Below the pieces are notes generated by a model. That model was given only the letters and a program-made list of their open reading frames with translations, had not been told where the DNA came from and searched no databases. From assembly GCA_914767715.1 (NCBI GenBank), contig OU612065.1, positions 40,982,001-41,046,000 on the forward strand: 64,000 nt of DNA. The letters are read 5' to 3'. Numbering within the stretch: position 1 is the first letter of the stretch; every line of letters starts with the position of its first letter. Shown here piece by piece: positions 12,549-24,600 of the stretch. The translations under genes and the position numbers were made by a program. Source of the DNA: Membranipora membranacea (lineage: Eukaryota; Bryozoa; Gymnolaemata; Cheilostomatida; Membraniporidae).

Positions 12549-15500
12549 ATGGCTCGTCCTGATAAAGGAAAGAAGAAACAGAGAGTGGATTATCATTTCC
12601 ATCAGTTTGTAAAGAGAATAACAGAATCTCGACAGTTTGATGTGGCTATCATGTTAGTTATATTCATGAATACTCTCTCTATGACCTTTGACACCAGTTA
12701 TCACTACAGAGAACAGCTTAAGTATGTTATATTCATAGCTGATGAGATGTTTCTAGGTAAGTAAAATAATGAAAACCATTCCTAAAGATGATTGTAGATT
12801 GGCAATAAAAGTATATAAATATATATGTTTATAGTTAATGAAGTCATTAATAACTTCTGATATTATTCCAACGGCAACTGTTAACTTTACTGAATGAAAT
12901 ACGTCGGTAACAAAGTACTACTAACGCCAACTTTTTTGGAGTTTTGCTACCTTTCATCGCTATTTCTGCTTTACCGTAACTTTAAGTAACTGAATAACCC
13001 ATCACTCGGTAGACCCATTTCACTGTGGGCCTGAGCTCATCCAAACATGTAAAACATGTTGATATAGCTTGACAGCTTGTATGGCGATAAAGCTGATTAG
13101 CTCAAGCTAACAATAATATAATAATAACCGGATAAGGCAGACCTGAAAAAATGCTGAAAGAGTGATATTTAGCTTTTATAGCTGATCTTGGTCAATGTCT
13201 GTTTTTCTCTCACCAGGTATTTACTGTATTCCTCTCACCAGGTATTTACTGTTTGGAGTTTATCCTGAAGTTGTACTCAGAGCCCATAGGATACTGGAGG
13301 AGTTGGTTTAACTTCTTTGATCTGACAGTTCTGACCATTACTATGGTAGCTAAGATCCTCAGAGCTCAGGACTCAGTAGATATACCCAAACTACAAGGAC
13401 TGAGAGTACTCCGAGCTCTTACTGCCTTCAGAACACTCAGGACTGTGTCATTTATAAAGGGACTACAGGTGTGTCCACTAGTTATGTTATATTATAACAT
13501 AATTAATATATCAGCTACTAACTGGTACTCATGTTTTAGCGCCTTGAGATGATTTGTACATGTGACAATTATCGATGACATCCCTTACTTATACATACTG
13601 TCATTGTAAGGATCCTAATAGTACAGTCGGCAAATTGCTATTACAGGTTCTAGTGACAGCCTTACTGGACACTATAAGAAAGTCGTTTGTTAACATGGTG
13701 TTCCTGATGGGCTTACTTATATTTATATTTGGTATACTCGGATTTTACTTCTTTGGTACTGGTGAATCGGGTGATAAAGAGAACTGGGGTACACTGGGTA
13801 GCGCTATGCTCACTCTCTTCGCCTTTGTTACGGTCAGTTGTTTTATTTTTAACACTTTATTGGCATTGTATTCATGTTGGAAAAAAGTACAATAAAAACA
13901 GGCTATTTTTTTAAAACACAATCAAAATTTTGGATGGGTATTACACAAGAGTGCTTGTATAAAATGACTATTTTTTAACTAATAATAGAATTGTGGATAG
14001 GAAGTAGTTAGATACTTGTATAAGTGCTGTAAATTAGTCAATGTGTTGGGTGGGTCTTCTTCCCATCCAACAATCAGAGCCAACACATTGCTAGCTGTAA
14101 ATGGATATTCTTATCCAATTCTGTGGCTAGTTTCTCCACATGATCACTCCGTTATACAAATCACAGCTATGTGTTTGTACATGTACAGGACATGGTTATA
14201 TAGAGAATAAAATAGAGAATGTCTTTTAGCTTAGAGTACAGAAAAGTTCGTTACTTTAGTGACTGATATTTCTATTTTTTGTACTTCTCAGGTTGAGGGA
14301 TGGACTGATTTACAGAATGAACTGGACGAGAGAAATCAGTCAGGGAGTCGTCTCTTCACAGTAACCTTTATATTCATCGGACACTTCATCTTTACTAATG
14401 TATTTATTGGGCTCGTTATATTGAACATCAATGAGGCGACAGACGAATATAAGGTAACATAAAATCATAAAAAATTTATTATATACTTTATTCTATGATG
14501 GATTGGATTGATTGATGATTTGGATGACTAGAAATTAGTACGAAAGCTGCTGTGAATGAGTCGTAATTTATTTCACAGTTCAACTTTTTGAGCGACTGAC
14601 CCTCTAAAACATTTAAGTCACAGAATTTCCTTCTCATGCGAGCAAAGGAGGAGCAAGTAATATAGTGAGAAGACAAGCAATCAATGCCCTATCTAAATAT
14701 GTCACTGCCAGTATGCTTGATTTGTTTGGATAAGATAGATGAGGTTCTGGAGAAGCTGTGACTGATGTCTCAGTAGTTTGTGGTGACTGGATCTCATTAT
14801 TAAGAGTTGTCTGTTCAGTGGGAGCGGTCCTCTCATCTATACTTGATCTTTGTATCTCTTTACATTGGTTGGTACCGCCATATGTATCCTCATTTATGGT
14901 TTCTGTATTGTTACCTCTGCATAGAGGCATAGTGTAATTCTCTCCCGGTCTACAATAAGATAAATAACTTGTGGGTGTAGCAGATAACGTTAAAGGTAAT
15001 GTCAAGGACAGATCCGATTATCATCTATGGGTGAAGTGGCCTGTGAACTGAAGCCTCCTGATGAATATATAATTTGAATTCCTCAGTTATGTGATGATTC
15101 AGTAAGACGTTTAGGAGCGTTTGAGGAAGTAATGGTCAAGTTGTACACTATTGGTATGTAATAACATGGTTAGATGGGATATTTTATAGTTGAATCATTG
15201 ACAAACTATTCTTATGGAAAGGTAGACTGATCACTTCATCAAAAAGCTGAGAATTCAATAATAATTGATCTATATGATGCTGTATGACGTATACGTTACG
15301 TATATTTTTCACTCACCTGCATATATCAGTATCTTTCACATTCTTACATTCTGGTTTCTCCCAGCTTTTATTTTCTCTGACACAGACTCCGAAATCATGA
15401 TCACATTTACAGAGCTGCAGTCTACACTTGTCTTGTGTAGAGTCTGAAATATAATACCAAAGTCTATTAATCCTGACATGTATATAGACTATCTGATCGA

Positions 15501-18500
15501 AGACTTAGCCAGAATAGTGCAGAGTGAAATGTTAGTAACTCTTATACATTATGTGACGTCTCGTACTGAGCTAGAACTTTTCTCAGGGTACGAGGCTTTC
15601 TCGATCATATTGCACTGAGAGTATCACACACTAAAGTAAGATACGATTAGTCAGTAATTACCACATATCATAGTATCCTGATTATAAGAGTAACCAGAGA
15701 AGATATAGCTTGTCCCCCTACATTCAGCTGATTCTAGGTCCGTGTAACAATTATCATGATGGTAACAGCACCTACAAACAATAACACATCACTATGTATT
15801 AAAGGGGCTGATGTATGCTGCCAGGTCAGGCATGATACTCGCTATGCCGCCTGACTCGAGGATTCTAGCTGAAGGCCTGTCTGTGCACACACACACCTCG
15901 GTAATTCTACAAACATGAGTATATGATTGAAAACGATCATTCGAACAAATTTAACAAGCCTGCAGTATAACTCCACCACAAATAACAAGTCTTTAATGAC
16001 TATTTGTGCCCTTATTTATTATAATTTTTAGTTATTTGTTCAGTTAAACAAAGAAAAAGAAATATTACACAATGCTATAGGCCCTTGGCACTAAAATTTA
16101 TGTTGTTTAAAACCTTAATGTCATTATTCTTTTTCCATGGAAACACATTTAACAGCATTACGACTTGTCTCAAAAGTTAGTTCTCTGATTAAGCTATTTG
16201 TACTTATAGGTTAATGTAACCTCAGTGGGAATTTATACATTGCAGCCAGTCAGGCAGTCTTTTCTGATTAAAAAATTTAAAAAAACTTCACGTAAAATCT
16301 AAATAGATGATTTTTGGTTAGAAAAACCTCCAAAGTAAGCCCCCATCCTCCTTATCCTCCCCTCCCTCTACCAATCATATAAAATATAAAAAGTGCCACC
16401 TATCACTGCCACCTATCACCTATCACAGCTTATTTGAGACCTATACTACAGCTAGGTGCTAACTGCAATAAAAAAGATAACATGACTGTTTATGGTGACA
16501 GCAAAGCTGGATGTCTTAGTTATTGTTATACCAGTTCCTACGACAGGAAGGGTAGGGTACAACAATCAATGGTTTTCATTTATGCAATGGATCAATTTTT
16601 TGGTAGTTCTTGAATTGAAGCTTTAGAAAAGTTACTGTGACTTTGGCCATACCCTATAGCCTTCTCGGGTTAATTCATGTTAATAAGGTGGAGCCGTGAG
16701 GTAGGAATGACCAATCGGCTCCCCGAGAAGGGGAGTGTATATCACTTATATCATTTATAATAATTTGTAAACTCGGCCTGAGAATTTATTTATGAGAATC
16801 ACTCTACTTACATGTCTAAGCAATCTATCACTTTTTCTCTTCCGGAGTTTCCCCATCCGCAGAAACATCCATAACTAAGAAGGGAGGTTGGCTCTATGGC
16901 TCCTAATCGTCGAATCATCTGATAAAACTGTGCTAAATTACCTGTAATGGGGTAGATGTTTTTGGTCAGTGATATTATGTTTGTTCTGTCAGGGTACGAT
17001 GTTATATTACTGTCAGGGTACGATGTTATATTACTGTCAGGGTACAATGTTATATTACTGTCAGGGTATGGTGTTATATTACTGTCAGGGTACGATGTTA
17101 TATTACTGTCAGGGTACGATGTTATGTTACTGTCAGGGTACGATGTTATATTACTGTCAGGGTACGATGTTATATTACTGTCAGGGTACAATGTTATATT
17201 ACTGTCAGGTACGATGTTATGTTACTGTCAGGGTACGGTGTTATATTACTGTCAGGGTACGATGTTATATTACTGTCAGGGTACAATGTTATATTACTGT
17301 CAGGGTACGGTGTTATATTACTGTCAGGGTACGATGTTATATTACTGTCAGGGTACAATGTTATATTACTGTCAGGGTACGATGTTATATTACTGTCAGG
17401 GTACGATGTTATATTACTGTCAGGGTACAATGTTATATTACTGTCAGGGTACGATGTTATATTACTGTCAGGGTACGATGTTATATTACTGTCAGGGTAC
17501 AATGTTATATTACTGTCAGGTACGATGTTATGTTACTGTCAGGGTACGATGTTATATTACTGTCAGGGTACGATGTTATATTACTGTCAGGGTACGATGT
17601 TATGTTACTGTCAGGGTACGATGTTATATTACTGTCAGGGTACGATGTTATATTACTGTCAGGGTACAATGTTATATTACTGTCAGGGAACGATGTTATA
17701 TTACTGTCAGGGTACGATGTTATATTACTGTCAGGGTACGATGTTATATCACTGTCAGGGTACAATGTTATATTACTGTCAGGGTACGGTGTTATATTAC
17801 TGTCAGGGTACAATGTTATATTACTGTCAGGGTACAATGTTATATTACTGTCAGGGTACGGTGTTATATTACTGTCAGGGTACAATGTTACATTGTGGTT
17901 GTTCTGTCAGGGTACAGTGTGTTTAGTCATAGTTACAGGAAGTAGGTTACACTTTAATGGCTTGTTTGATCCTCCGCCTCACGGTTCTCGTTCACTATCT
18001 TACAGTTATCGTGTTGATAAACCCATATATAACAATAGTGGTATTGTAAGCTCATATATTAGAAGCTTACTATTATACATGACTCTTACTATTATGTATA
18101 TATAACTCTTACCTTGACATGGTGCTGTCAGCATTGTCATTAACAAGACATTGAACCAAATCATCATCGCTGCCTGTCAGTGTGTATCTGCCTGTATCTC
18201 TATGTCTGTCTGTGTGTATGTGACTGTTTCTGTGTATGTATCTCTATGTCCGTCTGTGTGTATCTCTCTGTCTGTGTGTATCTCTATGTGTGTGTATCTC
18301 TCTGTCTGTGTGTATCTCTCTGTCTGTGTGTGTATATGTCTGAGGCTGACTGCCTGACTGTACAGAGTGTAGCGGTCTTGTATCTCTCTGTCTGTGTGTG
18401 TATATGTCTGAGGCTGCCTGCCTGACTGTACAGAGTGTAGCGGCCTGCCTGACTGTACAGAGTGTAGCGGCCTTGTATCTCTCTGTCTGTGTGTGTATAT

Positions 18501-21500
18501 GTCTGAGGCTGTCTGCCTGCCTGACTGTACAGAGTGTAGCGGCCTTGTATCTGTATCAGTAGCCCCTGAAGTTAAATCTATAATTACCAAAGTTTTAATC
18601 CACCACATGTAACAATGCTAAATGTAAAATTACTACTTAAATCTCTCTCTAATAAGGCCCTGCCATCTGACCTGAAAGCCTACAGTGACATGTTAGTATT
18701 AATTGTTACAGTACTACTATATTTTTGCCTCGTGATCTTTCCTCGTCTCAACTCACTGGCCATAAACGACTTAATAAAACACTTATCAGTTTATTGAGCC
18801 TGTTATTCTTCCATACAAAGACTTCCTGAACAAACGATAAAAACTTTGCATTGTTATATAGGGTATAATTAAGAGATAGATATTTTGATATGATGAAAGC
18901 TTACACCTTTTCCACATGTGATGATCTCATTATGTTATATTCTGTAAGATAGGTGGGTTAGGTAGAAGTAATTTTTACCATCTATCAGATGATATTACCT
19001 GAGCGTAGTGCTATTACCTCGCAGCTAATCACCTCGCAGCTAATCACACCGGTTACCATCAGTATCCACAAAAGTTCTTACAACAGATGAAATTACAGGT
19101 CAATCTAAGTCAGCTTTTCACAATACATTGCTGACTAGTAGCTGGTCTGTTGCTGCAGGTCTCTCACTATCATTTAAAAAAATGTCGCTATTGCTGCAAG
19201 TAATGTTTCCACTATGTCGGGGCCACACTGATTTTAGGGGTAATCGACGCATGGAAATAGCATTTAGTTCAATTTCCATTTGCATTGGTTTGTGTTCCTT
19301 CAATCACTTTGGGGAGCCGTACCATGCCACAGAAGATCTTTTTTAAGTTTTATCATCATGGAGATTGTAAGCATCCTTTCGAATCAGGAGCGGACAACTC
19401 ATTTGATGCCCTCCATTCGACACATGGAAACATAGTGTATGTAAGATGGGTATAGTTGGCTTAGTGTAGTAGAGGTCTAGTGAAATTCCTGAGAAGGCTT
19501 ATACACAGAAAATTAACACAATGATAGTTATAGTGCCTGCAGGTTTATTTTCTCTAAGGAAAAAATAATTTGTGGTGGGCTGCCAGAACTCCCTCTCTCT
19601 CTTCACATCAGGATTAAAATTTGTCTCGTAGAAATACCGACTACCTAACTATCCTACTACCTACCTAATGACATATATAATCCACTTCTGACCAGCTGAC
19701 TTAACATCTTAACATTAGATTTATCTGGTTATAGAAACAGCAAGAAGCTGAGAGAGAAGCGATCATAAAAAATAAGAAAGAGTTTATGATGAAGAGACAG
19801 CAAGGTGATGTCAGAAGAATGTTAGAGCGACAGGTAGGTGGTCCCTCTACAATGGGTACTCCCACCCTCCCTGAGCTAACAACAGGTACTCCCACCCTCC
19901 CTGAGCTAACAACGGGTACTCCCACCCTCCCTGAGCTAACAACGGGTACTCCCACCCTCCCCGAGCTAACAACGGGTACTCCCACCCTCCCCGAGCTAAC
20001 AACGGGTACTCCCACCCTCCCTGAGCTAACAACAGGTACTCTCACTCTCCCTGAGCTAACAACGGGTACTCCCACCCTCCCTGAACTAACAACGGGTACT
20101 CCCACCCTCCCCGAGCTAACAACAGGTACTCCCACCCTCCCCGAGCTAACAACGGGTACTCCCACCCTCCCCGAGCTAACAACGGGTACTCCCACCCTCC
20201 CCGAGCTAACAACGGGTACTCCCACCCTCCCTGAGCTAACAAAGGGTACTCCCACCCTCCCTGAGCTAACAACGGGTACTCCCACCCTCCCTGAGCTAAC
20301 AACGGGTACTCCCACCCTCCCTGAGCTAACAACGGGTACTCCCACCCTCCCTGAGCTAACAAAGGGTACTCCCACCCTCCCTGAGCTAACAACAGGTACT
20401 CTCACTCTCCCTGAGCTAACAACGGGTACTCCCACCCTCCCTGAGCTAACAACGGGTACTCCCACCCTCCCTGAGCTAACAACAGGTACTCCCTGAGCTA
20501 ACGATGGGTACTATTATTTTACGATTGTATGAGTATCTTCTTTATTGATTGACTGATCACACATACACAAAATTTAGTCCAGGTGCTGCGATATCAATAC
20601 AAGTATGCTAAATAAGAGTTGTGTTCTCAGACAAGCGGATCGGGCCACAGACTCAAATCTCCTACTACCTTTTCCTAGCAAGGGGGGGGGATTGCACTCC
20701 GATATCATAATACATAGACATGTATAGGTTCGGTAAGAAGTATAAGTATTATAGCTCCTAATCATATAGAGAGAGTTGATTAAGATGGATCATCTCTCCA
20801 TTCTTCAGTACATTCTCTTATCGGTACCTAATTGTAATCAAGCCACGTATCAGGCATACTAACAGCAACAACCTCTGTCTGCGATTTCTTGTAGAAAATG
20901 GGAAATTTCTCAAACTTTCATGACATGTTGCAAGATTTTCAGAAGACGTTAAGGCATGATGATTACGTACAGATGACTGATTTATGTACTAATCTTATAT
21001 GGATAGAGACTATGGTTACCTCATTAGACCATATGGATAACACAATGTACAGGTAATCATCTAATATAGCGTAGGCTCATAAACTGTAGTACTGTGTGAG
21101 TAGAGACAGAGTTGTCACACGCTCAAACCCAATCCCATATAATTGTGTGGAAAGAGTCCATGTTATGTATTCTGATACTGTAGCACTTTGTAATCCTGTT
21201 ACTGATCAGCGCTAGTCAGATTTGTCTGTTATTCCCCCTGTTATTTATAAACGATGGCCCACTTATATTGTTGTTTAACTTTGTGCTGAACTTATGGTAT
21301 TGTGTTACATGAAGATGCCACCAAACAAACCTAATCAAAGGCTGAGTAATATATGTAAATGAAATGATTATGATGTAGTAAGTAATGTACGATATTCAAC
21401 CTACCAAGAGTTGTCACCTCTTTGCCATTAATAAGATAACTACAATACACACCTGTCTCATAATCCAAATTAACCTGATGTGATTATCAAAATTGAAATA

Positions 21501-21697
21501 TTATTGTATCATAAAATTGTTATATTGACTTATCAGATTATTTTGTTTAACATTCAGTTTTATTTTGTCATTGCAGGTTGCAGCAGTTACATTTTGAGAT
21601 GGCCACTGTATTAGCAGATTATATGGAGAAAAAACTGGCCCATAAAGTAACTCAGGATGATTCGAGATTGTCGGTTGGTGGCCCAAGAGCCAATTAA
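12549..21697 (+). CDS. CATSPER3: CatSper channel pore subunit 3
   Basis: Pore-forming subunit of the sperm flagellar Ca2+ channel. Seven exons join in phase to 386 residues: 12549-12756, 13242-13468, 13647-13832, 14292-14453, 19735-19833, 20895-21052, 21577-21697. They give one six-helix repeat: S1 [13 protein letters not shown]2 [20 protein letters not shown]3 [20 protein letters not shown]4 [19 protein letters not shown] with four spaced Arg, S5 [17 protein letters not shown], pore loop [12 protein letters not shown]6 [17 protein letters not shown]. The acidic filter residue in TxEGW and the DNWG/ENWG turret match CatSper3 rather than CatSper1, 2 or 4. The C-terminal exons match the CatSper3 tail (basic coiled coil ending VRRMLERQ, then FQKTLRHDD and [18 protein letters not shown]). 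Length is close to the human protein (398). Intron 4 hosts an antisense PLA2 gene; intron 5 begins with an in-frame 30-bp repeat. ATG at 12549 is the first Met in frame. Confidence 0.93.
13206..13256 (+). repeat. 25-bp duplication of a 3' splice site (CATSPER3 exon 2)
   Basis: CTCTCACCAGGTATTTACTG occurs twice, 25 bp apart. Acceptor AG is at 13215-13216 in the first copy and 13240-13241 in the second. Only the second gives the open S2 frame; use of the first would shift the frame. Confidence 0.9.
14634..18167 (-). CDS. Secreted phospholipase A2 with C-terminal stalk and GPI-type tail, nested in CATSPER3 intron
   Basis: Hydrolyses the sn-2 ester of phospholipids, Ca2+-dependent. Five antisense exons join in phase to 234 residues (plus-strand coordinates, 5' to 3'): 18167-18113, 16941-16812, 15771-15695, 15443-15317, 14949-14634. 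Exon 1 is a signal peptide ([18 protein letters not shown]). Exon 2 holds the N-terminal helix ([13 protein letters not shown]) and Ca2+ loop [11 protein letters not shown]. Exon 3 carries the catalytic motif CCYHHDNCY with His48, Asp49 and Tyr52 equivalents. Exon 4 has [11 protein letters not shown] with the Asp99 equivalent. All catalytic elements are intact. Exon 5 adds about 100 residues absent from ordinary group I/II enzymes: a Ser/Thr/Glu-rich stalk with NxT sites and a hydrophobic end ([17 protein letters not shown]) with no tail, as in GPI-anchored proteins. Intron 1 contains the 24-bp minisatellite. The gene lies wholly within CATSPER3 intron 4 on the other strand. Family call is firm; membrane anchoring is inference. 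Confidence 0.85.
15845..15890. mobile_element. Fragment of dispersed repeat shared with 8.7 kb
   Basis: CGCCTGACTCGAGGATTCTA and the following GCTGAAGGCCTGTCTGTG align with 8674-8714 in Ig intron 11. It lies in PLA2 intron 2 / CATSPER3 intron 4. The remainder of 15772-16811 (PLA2 intron 2) shows no coding signal or other recognisable element. Confidence 0.4.
16987..17905. repeat. 24-bp minisatellite, about 38 copies
   Basis: Unit begins GTCAGGGTAC[GA][AG]TGTTATAT and is 24 bp long, with two 23-bp units (missing one G) near 17206 and 17517. A CGATG/CGATG/CAATG order recurs in the middle, which indicates 72-bp higher-order units. Because 24 is a multiple of 3, frames stay open on both strands (LLSGYDVI on plus, YPDSNITS on minus). 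It sits in intron 1 of the PLA2 gene and within CATSPER3 intron 4. Confidence 0.98.
18180..18545. repeat. GT/CT-rich compound minisatellite upstream of PLA2 start
   Basis: Short TCTCTGTCTGTGTGTAT motifs merge into a longer unit (about 65-70 bp, with CTGACTGTACAGAGTGTAGC) repeated three to four times. It begins 13 bp upstream of the PLA2 ATG, so it occupies the expected 5' UTR/promoter of that gene. Confidence 0.9.
19495..19550. mobile_element. Solo terminal fragment of the 56.5-57.2 kb inverted-repeat element
   Basis: AATGATAGTTATAGTGCCTG followed by CAGGTTT matches the terminal repeat of the element at 56485-57202, with looser similarity for about 25 bp before it. No matching inverted arm is seen nearby. 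It lies in CATSPER3 intron 4. Confidence 0.5.
19855..20509 (+). repeat. 30-bp minisatellite, 21 copies, in frame with CATSPER3 exon 5
   Basis: Unit GGTACTCCCACCCTCC.. (30 bp), 21 copies plus a truncated one. It starts 22 bp after the donor of CATSPER3 exon 5. Reading through the donor keeps the channel frame open, encoding [10 protein letters not shown] repeats until a TGA at 20494-20496. I treat it as intronic because the donor CAG/GTAGGT is good and the next exon joins in phase. Confidence 0.97.
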
Positions 21698-24600
21698 GAT
21701 TATTATCGGTATATCCTAATATTCTCTCATCCCTGATAGTACTCTACAGTGAGGGCTTAGCTTCAACGCCCCTGTATCATTCAGCAGACACCACCACTAA
21801 ATAGCACACTGATACAGCAACCTGTTAATATTATATATTATATATCGTATCCGTTGGAATATACAATAATTATATTGATGATGCTTATAACAGTGTGTAG
21901 TAATGTAGTTGAGCTGATTTAAAGCTGACTGCTTGAGTGATGGCGTGTCACTAATAGCTGTGTAGTTAGTTAGCTCAGAAATGTGTAGGAGACCAGATTA
22001 CTGTGGAATGTGGAACATGAGCAATCATGTAACAATCATATAACAATCATATAACCAGTGTGCAGGGGGGGGGATTAGTGTGAGGGAGGAGCGTCCTATC
22101 CTGTCTATTTTTGACAGCAAATCAAACTGTCATAGAAATAAACAACAAGAGAGATGATTTCATTTATCTCATACGATGAACTCAAAATAAATTATTTTAC
22201 TTGATAAAAATCTGACATGCAATTTTATCTGTCAATAACAGTATCGCTAACTAATTCTACTCTGTCTATAAATCCTTCCTTGTAATGTCAGAATAAAGCC
22301 TCAGTATCCTCAGCATACAAATTATTAGATGACTAATAAACAACCCCCCCCCCCTTCTCTCCATCTACATGATATCTCAGCTCAGTGAACTACAGACTAA
22401 TATAAAATTCAGCCGGTTAATAGAGAAGGACGGGGTAGCATGTTTATTAATGATAAGAATTTCTGTATAATCTGATTTGTGGACAATAAGATGTTACTTC
22501 TACTTGCCACTCATTCACAATGACAATTAAATAGAATGAGATGCTGCTGATGTTACTCATGTAAACTGTGTACTGATGAAATAAATCAGCATAGTAAACT
22601 AAACCATCTGTCATCAAAACTCTCCTTCTTATAAAACCTGATAACCACACGATAACATTACAGCTAGAGGGGCGGGTACGCTTATCACCCCACTTTTAGT
22701 TTGAGGTGACATATGTTGCTGATTTGGGATAATAATGAGAATGTCGAGCTTATTCTGGACGGCACACTCCGGGCTGGCGTGTTTTTGTCGTATCGCTGAT
22801 TTATATTACAATGAGTACAAGGCCTCGGCACACGTTACTATGAGCTAATCAACAACAGAAATAATAAACCCTCATCCCTATATAACATTTAGTGTGACTT
22901 TCCAGATGGATACATTGTTACTAAATACACAATAATTAGATCCATCGGCATCTGGCTCTGAGATTTAGAATAAAAGTTAAATAGCTGTACGACTCTTATG
23001 ACATCAGTATGTTCTTATGGGCGGTAGCTCATCCCCATTGTCTTACAGTAATGTCTAGTTTTGCAATTTTTGTGAATTTAGTTCAAGCTTAGTGTACCTT
23101 TTATTTAATTTCTTGTTGAAATGGAAATTTTGCTATTGGTAGTTTGAAGTGGGAGTTTGTTTATTGCTTGATTCTAATATCATGTAATAGGTTGATAACA
23201 TCGAAAGTATGGCACATAAGTGGAAAAATTAACTAAAAAGGCGTCTGAGCAGCATAAGTTGAAAATGCTATGTAAGGGGAAAATATGAGAAATTATTTAG
23301 CAGTGTGATTTATGGGTCTGATTGTTTGACCAGAAGATGCCGATCTGCCTGTAAGGTCAGCCTTAGAGAGAATCCCTGCCTTCAACTTATATAGATAACT
23401 TCCTCTGGGAGAGAATCCTTGCTCTATAATACAATTTTTCTATATGGTAATCAAAACTCAAAATTATTGCTCCAATTTATACCTTTTAACGAGTTAAGGA
23501 GAACAGAAGCCACAATAATCATATCAAGTGTTAAATTGATGCTGTCATGCGAGGTTTGTACTCAAATTTGAATCCCAGATTAGACCGATAAGTCCCATGG
23601 CCAATTTGGGCTTTTAGCAGTTTAACACTTTTTATGTTGCATAATTGCATTAAACAAAAGACATCATTATAATACTTTTAAAATCAACTTAAAATGATCT
23701 CTAATCTTTAATGCTATCAATACTTCATAATAAAACTATAGAAATAACACTTGTTCTTGTGGGTTTAAGAAACCTTTTAAGTTTCCCTCCACATTATCTT
23801 AAACAAAAGTCAAGATTTCATATTTTTGTATAAGTGAATCTAATTTACTGCTTATAACAACACTTGAAATGATTAGTCTCTAGGAATACAACTCCAAACC
23901 AGATTGTAAATCCATTCTCTATAACAAGGGACACAACAAGGGACACAACGAGCTAATAATAAATCATAAGAGGATTTTATTTAATCTTATTTAATTCTGC
24001 TTCACTAATCATTAAATTGCTGCTTGGTTGATTTGGCTGCAGCATCATCTGAAAGTTTTAGTAAACAACTAAACAAGAAGAGGAGCGATAAAGCAATGTG
24101 GATACTTAGAGCAGGGAGAATGCTTAGAGCCAGATATTATTAGATTAATTATTTAGTGTGGTATTGTAACAGAGTTAGAATATAGTGATGTTATAATATC
24201 ACACAATCTCCCTTCTTATATCACTATAATGATGAAGCTATTAATGCTGCAGTCTGATATACTTCTCATCTCACCGCTGGATTGTTAGACATCAGAAGCA
24301 CCCGCTTCCTAAAAAGGTGTTAATTGTACTTTTCTATCCAATTAAAACGGCACAGGACAGGGGGACCTATGACTATCGGGGAATGTTCCCAGGATAGTTT
24401 CTTCAGAGAGGAATCTTTTGATCATACCTACTAAAGATTTATATTTGTCTGGAATTTGAATTAATATCAAGGAAAGGTGTAAATTAGACTAATTTACACT
24501 ATATTACACAGGCTAGTGATTTAGAGAATATCACACAGAGTGTATTGTACATAGAGAGTAGTTGGCTAATTAGTGGTTACAGTAAATTAGTGTATTGTTA

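Noticed and set aside
16987-17905. CRISPR-like array
   Set aside because: Units are contiguous with no unique spacers, and the DNA is eukaryotic.
16956-18105. Long overlapping frames on both strands (LLSGYDVI / YPDSNITS repeats)
   Set aside because: A stop-free 24-bp minisatellite gives open frames on both strands; it lies in the intron between PLA2 exons 1 and 2, whose phases match without it.
19701-20465. Minus-strand frames with [10 protein letters not shown] and [10 protein letters not shown] repeats
   Set aside because: Antisense shadows of the 30-bp minisatellite in CATSPER3 intron 5.
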